A program made the translations under genes and the position numbers. Source: Microbacterium sp. Au-Mic1 (GTDB taxonomy: Bacteria; Actinomycetota; Actinomycetes; Actinomycetales; Microbacteriaceae). From it: a DNA stretch of 64,000 bases. Below the pieces are notes generated by a model, which saw nothing but the letters and a program-made list of their open reading frames with translations, was not told where the DNA came from and did no database searches. The DNA lies in the NCBI RefSeq assembly GCF_021341785.1, contig NZ_JAJTTF010000014.1, positions 1 to 64,000 of the forward strand. The letters run 5' to 3'. Of the stretch, positions 28,294 through 36,195 are shown one piece after another (position 1 is the first letter of the stretch; every line of letters begins with the position of its first letter).

Positions 28294-28404
28294 CGGGGTC
28301 GTTGAGCGAGGACGCCGGAGGCGTCCGAGACGAAACGCGGCGCTCTTGCGGTTGCGGCGTTTCGTCTCGCTCCGGCTGCGCCGGTGCTCGCTCGACGACC
28401 CCGG
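28294..28404. repeat. Cloverleaf-like dispersed palindromic repeat, copy 1
   Basis: Outer arms CGGGGTCGTTGAGCGAG (28294-28310) and CTCGCTCGACGACCCCG (28388-28404) pair over 17 bp with one G.U-compatible change. Inside are a side hairpin GACGCC-GGA-GGCGTC (28311-28325), a central stem GAGACGAAACGC/GCGTTTCGTCTC (28327-28338, 28358-28369) and a second side hairpin CCGGC-TGC-GCCGG. The second copy is at 48913-49017. It lies between the convergent sulfatase and acyl-CoA dehydrogenase-like genes. Confidence 0.85.
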
Positions 28405-28411
28405 GGGTGCT

Positions 28412-29584
28412 TCAGTCGTCGAGCAGAGCCGCGGCGAACATGGGGCGGGCGGCGTCCGCGCTGGGCGGGTGGAACAGTCCCGCCGCCGCGTCGCGGTACA
28501 GCCGGCTCAGTTCATGGCCGTTGTCGAAGCCGGATCCGCTCGTGCACATGAGCGCGGCCTCGGCGGCGCGGCGGGCGGCCGTCGACGCGTTCAGGCGGGC
28601 GCTCACCAGGAGCAGCGGCCAGCGCGCGCCATGGTCGAGCAGCTCGTCGAAGTCGCGGCAGTAGGCCTCGAGCTGCGCCGGCACCGCCAGATAGTCGAGG
28701 TGCGCATCGGCGAGCCGGGTGCGCGACTCGGGGACCTCCGCGTAGGTCGCTCCGGCCTTGGCGGACCGTCGCTTCTTCAGGCCCGCCGCTCCCAGGTCGA
28801 GTGCGCGGCGGGCCACGCCGGCGTAGACGGATCCGATGAGCAGCTGGAATTTGCTCGTGATCGCGAAGGTGAGCAGGTCCGGCACCCGTCCCACGGCGAT
28901 GCGCCGGTTCACCCGCTCGGGTCGCATGCGCACATCGGTCAGGATCGTCGCGCGGCTCTGCGAGGCCCGCATGCCCATCACGTCCCACTGGTCGGACACC
29001 GTGATGCCTTCCGCGCCGCGCTCGAGGAAGCCGTAGACGAGCATCGGGTTCTCCGGATCCGTGTCGTCCCGGCCGTGCGTGATGAGCCGGGTCCAGACGG
29101 GGGAGAGCGACGTGAAGATCTTGACGCCGCTGAGGATGTAGCCGCCATCGGGCTGTGGAACGGCCGCCGTCTTCGAGTCCTGCATGACCCAGTCGTTGGA
29201 CGGCTCGCTGATCCCGAACGCGAAGATCTCGCCGGCCATCGCCTCGGTGAACACGCCGTCGAGGGAGTGATCGCCGCGGTCGGCCAGGGCCTTCGCGACA
29301 CCGGTGCACATGAGGTGCATGTTGACCGCGAGCGCCGTCGCCGGGGCGGCCGTCGCGAGGCGCTGCTGCAGGTGCGAGACCTCGTCCAGGCTCAGCCCAG
29401 GGCCTCCGTGCGCCTCGGGGACGAACAGCAGCAGGTATCCGCGCTCGGTCAGCTCGGCGAGATCCTCGTCGAAGAACCGGTTCTCGAGGTCGTACACGGC
29501 GGCGCGCTCGCGGAACCGCTCCAGGAGCTCATCCGGCAGGTACTGCTCGGCGAGCTCGGCGTGGCGGGTGAGACGGTCGGTCAT
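28412..29584 (-). CDS. Acyl-CoA dehydrogenase-like flavoprotein
   Basis: 390 aa, acyl-CoA dehydrogenase fold: N-terminal helical domain, beta domain (FAFGISEPSNDW...YILSGVKIFTS...ITVSDQWDVMGMRASQS), C-terminal helical bundle. The usual catalytic Glu region is not obvious, and the family also includes FMNH2-dependent monooxygenases (DszC, SfnB) used in sulfur scavenging, attractive beside a sulfatase operon but not shown. No operon partner; a REPIN-like element lies upstream. Confidence 0.75.
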   Translation of the reverse strand: MTDRLTRHAELAEQYLPDELLERFRERAAVYDLENRFFDEDLAELTERGYLLLFVPEAHGGPGLSLDEVSHLQQRLATAAPATALAVNMHLMCTGVAKALADRGDHSLDGVFTEAMAGEIFAFGISEPSNDWVMQDSKTAAVPQPDGGYILSGVKIFTSLSPVWTRLITHGRDDTDPENPMLVYGFLERGAEGITVSDQWDVMGMRASQSRATILTDVRMRPERVNRRIAVGRVPDLLTFAITSKFQLLIGSVYAGVARRALDLGAAGLKKRRSAKAGATYAEVPESRTRLADAHLDYLAVPAQLEAYCRDFDELLDHGARWPLLLVSARLNASTAARRAAEAALMCTSGSGFDNGHELSRLYRDAAAGLFHPPSADAARPMFAAALLDD

Positions 29585-29667
29585 CGTGCCTCCTGGGCTT
29601 CGTGTACAGGCGGGTGCAAGGGTACGGGTGGCGGCACGGGTGCGGTTCCTGTCCCGGACCCCTGCCG

Positions 29668-29757
29668 TTTCGGGGCGCGATCGTGCGTTTTGGGGCGCGT
29701 GGCACCCTGCCGCGACGGCGTAGCGCGCCCCAAAACGTGAGAATGCGCCCCAAAACG
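29668..29757. repeat. REPIN-like double palindrome, copy B (TTTTGGGGCGCG family)
   Basis: Forward units TTTCGGGGCGCG (29668-29679) and CGTGCGTTTTGGGGCGCG (29682-29699), then inverted units GCGCGCCCCAAAACG (29723-29737) and TGCGCCCCAAAACG (29744-29757). The plan and unit spacing match copy A at 2184-2268, and CGTGCGTTTTGGGGCGCGT is identical in both, while centre sequences differ. It lies in the 235-bp gap between two minus-strand genes. Confidence 0.85.
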
Positions 29758-29819
29758 GGCGGGCGCGGCCAGCACACTGGGCGCGGCCAACACCACGGCG
29801 GGCACGGTGGGCACAACCA

Positions 29820-31100
29820 TCACGGCCGCTCCAGCACGACGGCGCCGTTGTGGCCGCCGAAGCCGAAAGAGGGGGACAGGACGCGGCGGATCCGTCCGGC
29901 GTGGCGCGCCGCGCCGCGCACGATGTCCCAGTCCGCGAACTCGGGGTCGTCGAGGTTGATCGTGGGCGGGATCAGGCCGGTCTGCAGTGTGCGGATCGCG
30001 AGGACGGCTTCGACGGCGCCGGACGCGCCGAGCAGGTGCCCCGTGCTCGACTTGGTCGCGGTGATCGGGATCTGTCGGGCACGTGCGCCGAACACGGCCT
30101 CGAGCGCCGCGAGCTCTGCCGCGTCGCCGGCCGGAGTGCCCGTGCCGTGGGCGTTGACGTGGTCTATGCCGTGTGCGGCATGCGGATCCAGCACGGCGTC
30201 GGCGAGTGCCGCGGCGACGGCCTGCGCGGCGCCGAGACCCTGCGGATGCGGGGCCGTGGGATGGTGCGCGTCGCTCGACTCGCCGAATCCGGCGAGCACG
30301 GCGAGCGGCTCGGCCCGGCGGTCGCGGGCGACGTCCTCGGCCTCGAGCAGCAGGGCTGCGGCGCCCTGGGACATCACGAAGCCGCGGCGCCCGCGGTCGA
30401 AAGGGCGGCTGGCTGCGGTGGGGTCCGATTCGTACCCGCTGGCGAGCGCACGCAGATTGGCGTTGGCAGCGAGGTTGACCGGATTCAGGCAGTCCTCCAT
30501 GCCGACCACGAGCACGGCGTCGGCGTACCCGTGCCGGATGCGGCGCAGCCCGTCGCCGAGCGCGATCGCGCTGGACGCGCATGTCGCGGTGATCCCGTGC
30601 GCCGCGCCGCGGGCGCCGTATCGCTCGCTGAGCAGCGCCGCTGCGGCATCAGGAGCCCCGTGCACGACCACGCTCAGCGGCACGCCGCGAGGACCGCGGG
30701 CGTCGAGGGCGCGGGTGGCGGCCTGCATCGCGTCCACCGGTCCGGATCCGGTCGCCGCGAGGACCGCCGTGCGGGCCGGGTCCCAGGGGAGCGCAGCACC
30801 GGCGCGCAACGCGGCGGGGCTGACGCCGGCGTGGTCCAGGGCCTGATCCGCCGCGGCGATCGCCCAGAGCTGGAGCGGGCTCAGGCGCCGGGCGAGCGGC
30901 GGGGCCACGATCCCGGTCGCGTCGAATCCGCGGATCCTGCCGCCGATCCGCACGGCCAGATCCCGGAACTCCGGTTCGTCGAGGGCGGTGACGGCGCTGC
31001 GCCCCGCGACGACGGCATCCCAGAGGGAGGGGACGTCGAGTCCGCTCGGAGTGATCGCGCCCAGCCCGGTGACGACGACGCGCCGTGCGTCCCCGCTCAC
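29820..31100 (-). CDS. Beta-ketoacyl synthase (FabF/KAS II-like)
   Basis: 426 aa. Condensing enzyme with the Cys-His-His triad: C174 (TATCASSAIAL), H318 (NAHGTGTPAGD) and H355 (KSSTGHLLGASG). GTG start at 31100 overlaps the upstream ligase stop (GTGA), so the two are co-translated. The reading frame further upstream belongs to that ligase and is not used. No acyl carrier protein, ketoreductase or acyltransferase is nearby, so this is not a complete fatty acid set; it may make a short lipid-like product with the ligase. Confidence 0.88.
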   Translation of the reverse strand: MSGDARRVVVTGLGAITPSGLDVPSLWDAVVAGRSAVTALDEPEFRDLAVRIGGRIRGFDATGIVAPPLARRLSPLQLWAIAAADQALDHAGVSPAALRAGAALPWDPARTAVLAATGSGPVDAMQAATRALDARGPRGVPLSVVVHGAPDAAAALLSERYGARGAAHGITATCASSAIALGDGLRRIRHGYADAVLVVGMEDCLNPVNLAANANLRALASGYESDPTAASRPFDRGRRGFVMSQGAAALLLEAEDVARDRRAEPLAVLAGFGESSDAHHPTAPHPQGLGAAQAVAAALADAVLDPHAAHGIDHVNAHGTGTPAGDAAELAALEAVFGARARQIPITATKSSTGHLLGASGAVEAVLAIRTLQTGLIPPTINLDDPEFADWDIVRGAARHAGRIRRVLSPSFGFGGHNGAVVLERP

Positions 31101-32698
31101 AGCCGGATCCCTTCGCCCTGCTCGATGAGCGCGCTCGTCGCCGGGCGTCGGATCTTGCCTCCGGCCGTGCGCGGGATCCGATCGAGCAGGTACCAGCGCC
31201 GTGGCACGAACTGCGGGGCCAGCCGCTCGCGCGCCCAGGCCTGGAGGTCGGCCTTGGTCGGGGTGTCGCTCACCGCGTGAGGAGGAGAACTCGCGTTCGG
31301 GAGGGCACCGGGCGCGGATCCATCCTCCCGAGCGAGAGAACTCCTCCCGAGCGGGCGCGGAGCCTCGATCACGAGCGCGACGACACTGCCGAGCCGCGGA
31401 TCGGGCAGCGCCACGGCGCACACGGTACCGAGCCCTGGCATCGCATCGAACGCGCGCTCCACCTCGGGCAGTGAGACCTTGTGCCCGCCGGTCGCGACGA
31501 TGTCGCCGGCACGCCCCGCGAGCTGGAGCCGGCCGTGCACCCCGCGCCCCATGTCGTGCACGGTCGCCCAGCCGTCGGATCCGCGCAGCACGGCGTCGGT
31601 CGTCGCCGCGAGGTAGCCGTCGGAGCAGGCCGCGGCCCGGATCCAGAGGGTGCCGAGCTCGCCGTCGGGCACGACGTGGCCCTCGTCGTCTCGGATCTCG
31701 GCGCCGATGCCGTCGTAGACGTCCAGCAGCGTGCCGTCGCCGCCACGGCTGTCGCCGATGAACCCGATCTCCGCGGCGCCGTAGTAGCTGATCAGGCGCA
31801 CGTGCGGCAGCGCCGCGGCGAGGCCGTCGCGGAGCGCTGCGGGCAGGTTCGCGCCGCCGGTGACCACGAGGTCCAGCCCGGCGAAGGCGTGCGGGTCGCG
31901 CCGTGCGCCATCGATGAGCACCTGCACCACGGCCGGCACGGCGACGATCCGGGTGATCCCCTCGGCCGCGACGCGTTGCGCCAGGCCTGCAGCATCGAAC
32001 CGGTCGGCGAGGTGCGCGCCTCCGCCGGTGGCGAGGCACTCGATGACGGCGTACAGCGTGAGGCTGTACGACAGCGGCCCCGGGGCCAGGGTCTCGACGC
32101 CGGGCCGCGGTTCGAGGTGCGCGCTCGAGACGGCGACGTTCTCGCGGTACTGGCGTCGGGTCTTCAGGAAGGCCTTCGGATCGCTCGTGGTGCCGGAGGA
32201 GAACAGCAGCAGGAACGCCTCGTCGGCCTCGCGCACCGTGGGCGGATCCGCGGGCGCCGCTGTCGCCTCCCGATCGCGGAACTCCGACAGTGAGAGAACG
32301 GTGCCGGTCCATCCGGCGTCGCGGAGTGCGGGTGCGAGTGCGGGGTCGTCGCCGATGACGAGCCCGATCCCGGCCGCGACCACGACGTGCACGCGGTGGG
32401 AGAGCGGCCAGTTCGGGTCGATCGTGGCGGACACGGCGCGATAGCCGGCGAGTCCTGCGACGATCCGGGCGGCGTGGAAGGCGCTCGACGTGCTGACGGC
32501 GGTGATCGGGATCCCGCGGGTCTCCGGCGCCGGAGGCGGTGGGGCGTCCTGTGCACGATGTGCGGCATCGACGACGGCGAACACGCGACGCGAGTCCTCC
32601 ACGAGCCCGGCGTAGTCCAGGGCGCCTTCAGGGCCGACGATCGCCGGCTGCGAGGGCTCGTGTGCGGCGGTGAAGAGCACGGTCCTGGTGATCGGCAT
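31097..32698 (-). CDS. AMP-dependent acyl-CoA/acyl-ACP ligase (ANL superfamily)
   Basis: 533 aa. Activates a carboxylic acid as acyl-AMP. P-loop LLLFSSGTTSDPKAFLKT, A5 motif YYGAAEIG, A8 hinge GRAGDIVATGGHKVSLPEVE, and the A10 lysine in RTAGGKIRRP. Residues about 445-478 (PRPLGRSSLAREDGS and on) are an insertion not expected in the family, encoded by a near-palindrome at 31281-31347. Substrate unknown. Purine-rich GGGAAGGGCGGGGA precedes the ATG. Operon with the ketosynthase downstream; divergence from the TetR is not direct, both are on the minus strand. Confidence 0.85.
   Translation of the reverse strand: MPITRTVLFTAAHEPSQPAIVGPEGALDYAGLVEDSRRVFAVVDAAHRAQDAPPPPAPETRGIPITAVSTSSAFHAARIVAGLAGYRAVSATIDPNWPLSHRVHVVVAAGIGLVIGDDPALAPALRDAGWTGTVLSLSEFRDREATAAPADPPTVREADEAFLLLFSSGTTSDPKAFLKTRRQYRENVAVSSAHLEPRPGVETLAPGPLSYSLTLYAVIECLATGGGAHLADRFDAAGLAQRVAAEGITRIVAVPAVVQVLIDGARRDPHAFAGLDLVVTGGANLPAALRDGLAAALPHVRLISYYGAAEIGFIGDSRGGDGTLLDVYDGIGAEIRDDEGHVVPDGELGTLWIRAAACSDGYLAATTDAVLRGSDGWATVHDMGRGVHGRLQLAGRAGDIVATGGHKVSLPEVERAFDAMPGLGTVCAVALPDPRLGSVVALVIEAPRPLGRSSLAREDGSAPGALPNASSPPHAVSDTPTKADLQAWARERLAPQFVPRRWYLLDRIPRTAGGKIRRPATSALIEQGEGIRL
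31281..31347. repeat. Palindromic element inserted in frame in the ANL ligase gene
   Basis: Left arm 31281-31304 (GGAGGAGAACTCGCGTTCGG plus GAGG) pairs with right arm 31324-31347 at 20 of 24 positions around a 19-nt centre. It encodes residues about 451-473 of the ligase, an extra segment in the small C-terminal domain. This is how Rickettsia palindromic elements behave: a mobile palindrome that stays open in frame. Confidence 0.65.
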
Positions 32699-32785
32699 TC
32701 CCCGCCCTTCCCGTGACGCATGCGCGCCGGGGTGCGGCCCGGCTCGGCCGATCCAGTCTATGACCGGCCGCGGTCGGCGGGTCGG

Positions 32786-33367
32786 TCAGGCCTCGGGCGC
32801 CCCGTCGTGCAGCAGGGCGACCGCAGACGCCAGGGTGTCGCCGTCGGGGATCCGGCCTTCGGGGCTCAGCAGCCAGAGGATCCCGAGGCCCTGAGACAGC
32901 ACGAACTCCAGCTGTGCCAGCGCGAGCGCCTGCTCGGGGGTCAGATCGGGGTATGCGGCGGTGAGACCCTCTGCGACGCCGCGGTAGCCCTCATCGACGG
33001 CGGCCTGCATGCGGGTCAGCGCCGCCGGATCGCGCATCATGCGCACGGCGTTCTCCATGCTGGCCAGCAGGGTCTCCCGGTTCGCGGCGAACACCTCGGG
33101 CATGCCGTTCCACAGCGCGGCGAATCCGGCGAGGCGGGGGAGGTCCTTGGCCTCCAGGATCACGGCCTCCATGCCGTCGCCGATCCCGGTGCCCAGCGTC
33201 TCCAGGAGCGCCTCGGTGACGAGCTGGTCCTTCGAGCCGAAGTGGTAGCCGATCGCCGCGAGGCTGACGCCGGCCTCCGTGGCGATGTCGCGGGCGGTGG
33301 CGTTCGCGACGCCGCGCTCGACGATGACACGGCGGGCGCCGGCGAGCAGATCCTCACGATTTCCCAT
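32786..33367 (-). CDS. TetR-family transcriptional regulator of the divergent monooxygenase
   Basis: 193 aa. HTH at about 5-50 (REDLLAGARRVIVERGVANATARDIATEAGVSLAAIGYHFGSKDQLVTEAL); C-terminal ligand domain. TAGGAT (33374-33379, minus strand) ends 6 nt before the ATG, so the mRNA is probably leaderless. The 100-bp gap to the monooxygenase is full of TAGAC-N4-GTCTA boxes, the likely operators, so this protein should repress both genes. Confidence 0.88.
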   Translation of the reverse strand: MGNREDLLAGARRVIVERGVANATARDIATEAGVSLAAIGYHFGSKDQLVTEALLETLGTGIGDGMEAVILEAKDLPRLAGFAALWNGMPEVFAANRETLLASMENAVRMMRDPAALTRMQAAVDEGYRGVAEGLTAAYPDLTPEQALALAQLEFVLSQGLGILWLLSPEGRIPDGDTLASAVALLHDGAPEA

Positions 33368-33388
33368 GACGACATCCTAGGCGTGTCT

Positions 33389-33451
33389 TAGACGCTTGTA
33401 CTAGACATGCGTCTTAGAAGCATGTAGACATTCGTCTTAGACAAACGTCTA
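33389..33451. promoter_or_regulatory. Operator array: TAGAC-N4-GTCTA boxes
   Basis: Box 3 TAGACAAACGTCTA (33438-33451) is a perfect 5+5 inverted repeat. Box 1 (TAGACATGCGTCTT, 33402-33415) and box 2 (TAGACATTCGTCTT, 33425-33438) differ by one base, and a degenerate box starts at 33389. Box starts are spaced 13, 23 and 13 bp. The array fills the gap between the TetR and monooxygenase genes; this AT-rich patch also holds the monooxygenase promoter. Confidence 0.8.
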
Positions 33452-33474
33452 ATATTTGAATCGAGGAGAACGCC

Positions 33475-34722
33475 ATGTCCGCACCCCATGTCCTCATCTC
33501 CGGCGCCGGCATCGCCGGGATCGCCACGGCGCTGCAGCTCGTCCGCGGCGGGATCCGCACGACGGTCGTCGAGCGGGCGCCGGAAGCCCGCCCGGGTGGG
33601 CAGGCCGTCGACCTGCGCGGAGCGAGCCGTGAGGCCGCCGAGCGGATGGGCCTGATGCCCGCGATCCGCGCGCATCAGCTGCACGAGCAGGGGATGCTGT
33701 ACGTCGACGGCCGAGGATGCCCCTACGGGCGCATGCCGGTCGAGCTGTTCGACGGGCGCGGTGCGGTGGCCGACGTGGAGATCGCACGCGGGGATCTGAA
33801 CCGGGTCCTCCTGGATGCGCTCGCCGAGGCGGCGCTGCAGGCCCCGGGTCTGCTGTCCCTGCGGTACGGCGACCGCATCGATGCCCTTGCCCAGGATGCG
33901 GTGGGCGTCGAGGTCCGCTTCGCCTCGGGCGCCTCGGAGCGCTTCGACGTCGTGCTCGGCGCCGACGGTGTGCACTCGGCGACGCGGCGCCTGGCGTTCG
34001 GGCCGGAGGGGCGGTTCGCCACGCGCCTCGGCGGCTACGCGGCGTTCTTCACGATGCCGACTCCGGCAGGGATCGAGGACGGCTGGTTCTCGATGCGGAT
34101 CGTGCCGGGCGCGATGCTGGGGATCCGTCCGGACCGGGATCCGGCGACGTCGAAGGCGATGCTCACGCTGCGCGTGGATCACGACCCCGCGCTGCGCGGC
34201 GACCGGGCGGCGCAGGAGGTGCTCATCCGTCGCGTGCTGACCGGTGCCGGCTGGCAGGCCCCGGCCGTGCTCGCCGCGATGGGCGGGGCGGAGGACTTCT
34301 ACTTCGACGAGCTGGCGCGCGTGGACGTGCCGGAGGTCGCGAAGGGGCGTGTGGCGCTCGTGGGCGATGCCGGCTACTGCGGATCGCCGCTCAGCGGGAT
34401 GGGCACGGCGATGGCGCTCGTCGGCGCGTACGTGCTCGCCGGCGAACTGGTTGGCGCCGGTGCGGAGGAGGCTCCGGCCGCGCTCGCGCGCTACGCGCGG
34501 CGGATCGAGCCGTTCATCGCCGACGGCAAGAAGATCCCGTTCGGCAGTCTCGAGCGCGCCGTGCCGACCTCGTGGACGGGCGCGGTGCTGGGCGCGCTCA
34601 CGACCCGTGTGATGCTCTCCCGGCCGCTGCGCCCGCTGATGAGGCGCGCCTTCGCGGAGAACGCCACCGACGCGCTGCCGCTGCCGCTGCCCGCGTCGGA
34701 CGCAGTGCTGGCCGTCGAGTGA
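33475..34722 (+). CDS. FAD-dependent aromatic/antibiotic-type monooxygenase
   Basis: 415 aa. Group A flavoprotein hydroxylase: GAGIAGIATALQLVRGGIRTTVVERAP (FAD ADP-binding), DVVLGADGVHSATRR (DG motif), and KGRVALVGDAGYCGSPLSGMGTAMALVGAYVLAGEL (GD motif). Closest in type to TetX-like and PHBH-like enzymes. GAGGAGAA precedes the ATG. Controlled by the divergent TetR through the operator array. It could detoxify an aromatic compound or drug; the next gene is an MFS exporter on the opposite strand. Confidence 0.87.
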   Translation: MSAPHVLISGAGIAGIATALQLVRGGIRTTVVERAPEARPGGQAVDLRGASREAAERMGLMPAIRAHQLHEQGMLYVDGRGCPYGRMPVELFDGRGAVADVEIARGDLNRVLLDALAEAALQAPGLLSLRYGDRIDALAQDAVGVEVRFASGASERFDVVLGADGVHSATRRLAFGPEGRFATRLGGYAAFFTMPTPAGIEDGWFSMRIVPGAMLGIRPDRDPATSKAMLTLRVDHDPALRGDRAAQEVLIRRVLTGAGWQAPAVLAAMGGAEDFYFDELARVDVPEVAKGRVALVGDAGYCGSPLSGMGTAMALVGAYVLAGELVGAGAEEAPAALARYARRIEPFIADGKKIPFGSLERAVPTSWTGAVLGALTTRVMLSRPLRPLMRRAFAENATDALPLPLPASDAVLAVE

Positions 34723-34780
34723 CAGTGGCGGTGATGGCGAGACCCCGCGCCGCTGACGACCGCCGCGGATCCTGACTCGC

Positions 34781-36052
34781 TCAGGCGCCGGCGGTGCCGT
34801 GGTAGCGCATCAGTGCGGGCACGCTGAGCGCCATCACGGCCAGGAACACCAGCAGCAGGCTCGCGCTGATCACCGTGGTGGCGGCGATGCCGATCCCCTG
34901 CGCGGCGGCGCCGATGGCCAGGGCCGCAACGGGCTGCGCGCCGATCGCCAGCTCCTGCAGCCCCATGGCACGGCCCTGCAGCGCCGGCGGCGTGGAGGCG
35001 AGCATGAGCGTGTTCTGCAGTACGCCGAAGACCGACGAGACGAGCCCGGCCAGCGTGAACACCGCGGCGGCCAGGGGCGTGGTGGGCGCGAGCGCGAACA
35101 GGATCCAGCACACCGACATCCCGGCGATCCCGCACACGAACACGGCGCCCTTCCACGGGAAGTCGCCGAGCGCGGCGATCACGAGCGAACCGACGATGCC
35201 GCCCAGTCCGAACGCCGTCAGGAGCAGGCCGAGTCCCGCCGCATCGAGCTGCATGCTGTGCGCGAACACCGGCATGAAGCCCTGGTGGACCGACCAGATG
35301 AGGAAGTTCGTGGCGACGGTGATGAGCAGCACGGCCAGCACCACGCGCAGGCGCGCGATCGCGAGGAACCCCTCGCCCAGCATCCGCCAGATCGAGGAGT
35401 GCGGCACCTCGGGCTGCCGGTAGCCGCTGCTGACATCGCGGAGCGCGATCAAGGAGAGCACGAACCACAGGGAGCCGATCCACAGCGCGGCCGCCGTGCC
35501 GAATGCACTCACCAGCAACCCGCCGATCGCGGGTCCGAGCATGAGGGTCGTATTCATCGCCAGCGCGTTCAGCGCGTTCGCGTTGCTGAGCTGTTCCGCC
35601 GGAACCTTGCCGGCGACCAACGCGGCTCGTGCCGGCTGAGAGGGGGAGTGCGCGAGTCCGAGCAGCAGGCCGCCTGCGGTGAGCACGCCGAACGACCCGA
35701 GCCCCGCCGTGGTGAGCGCCGCGAGGCCGACGGCCGCGACGATGGCGACGCCGCAGGCGAGCATGAGCAGCCGCCGGCGATCCATCCGGTCCGAGATCGC
35801 GCCGGAGAGGGGGCCGAGCAGCAGGGGAAGCAGGCGCACCGTGGTGAATGCGGCGACGAGGATCTCGGATCCGGTCTGCTCGAACACCATCCAGCCGAGG
35901 ATGAAGGTGAGCGTCCACATCCCTCCGAAGAAGGTGACGTTCGAGAGCAGGAGCGCCGAGAACTCGCGGTTGCCGTGCAGAGAAGAGAACGGGCGGAGCA
36001 ACGCGGCGGCGAGCCGGTTCGGGCGGGCGTCGGGGCGCTCCTCGATGGCCAT
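34781..36052 (-). CDS. MFS efflux transporter (EntS-like, 12 TM)
   Basis: 423 aa, 12 membrane segments. Motif A variant SGAISDRMDRRRLLML and LNALAMNTTLMLGPAIGGLLVSAFG resemble enterobactin/multidrug exporters of the DHA3 group. AGGAG before the ATG at 36052. A perfect TGGTATACCA palindrome lies 52 bp upstream. Convergent with the flavin monooxygenase, but its promoter is separate. Cargo unknown. Confidence 0.82.
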   Translation of the reverse strand: MAIEERPDARPNRLAAALLRPFSSLHGNREFSALLLSNVTFFGGMWTLTFILGWMVFEQTGSEILVAAFTTVRLLPLLLGPLSGAISDRMDRRRLLMLACGVAIVAAVGLAALTTAGLGSFGVLTAGGLLLGLAHSPSQPARAALVAGKVPAEQLSNANALNALAMNTTLMLGPAIGGLLVSAFGTAAALWIGSLWFVLSLIALRDVSSGYRQPEVPHSSIWRMLGEGFLAIARLRVVLAVLLITVATNFLIWSVHQGFMPVFAHSMQLDAAGLGLLLTAFGLGGIVGSLVIAALGDFPWKGAVFVCGIAGMSVCWILFALAPTTPLAAAVFTLAGLVSSVFGVLQNTLMLASTPPALQGRAMGLQELAIGAQPVAALAIGAAAQGIGIAATTVISASLLLVFLAVMALSVPALMRYHGTAGA

Positions 36053-36103
36053 CCGGTCTCCTGATCGTACGCGGGCGGGCGCGATCCGGACAGGGCGCGC
36101 AAT

Positions 36104-36113
36104 TGGTATACCA
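36104..36113. promoter_or_regulatory. TGGTATACCA palindrome upstream of the MFS exporter
   Basis: Perfect 10-bp palindrome in an AT-rich patch between the exporter start and the upstream terminator. TGGTATACCA resembles GntR/FadR-type half-sites (TGGT...ACCA). No GntR gene is adjacent, so the regulator would act from elsewhere. Confidence 0.4.
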
Positions 36114-36144
36114 TTCTATGCCCTGCCGAGCGGGACCGGGAACG

Positions 36145-36182
36145 CGTCCGCCCCGCCGGGAACGGTCCCGGCGGGGCGGACG
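36145..36182 (-). terminator. Hairpin terminator of the APC-MoaF-amidohydrolase operon
   Basis: CGTCCGCCCCGCCGGGA (36145-36161) and TCCCGGCGGGGCGGACG (36166-36182) form a perfect 17-bp stem with a 4-nt loop. It starts 13 bp past the amidohydrolase stop. No T tract follows. Confidence 0.85.
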
Positions 36183-36195
36183 CGACGGCGTCGGC

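Noticed and set aside
28294-28404. tRNA-like cloverleaf as a real tRNA
   Set aside because: The outer stem is 17 bp, no CCA or T-loop motif is present, and a second copy occurs within an operon, so it is a dispersed repeat.
29820-32312. An 830-aa ketosynthase frame
   Set aside because: The N-terminal part is out of frame with the acyl ligase; the GTG at 31100 gives a normal 426-aa ketosynthase.
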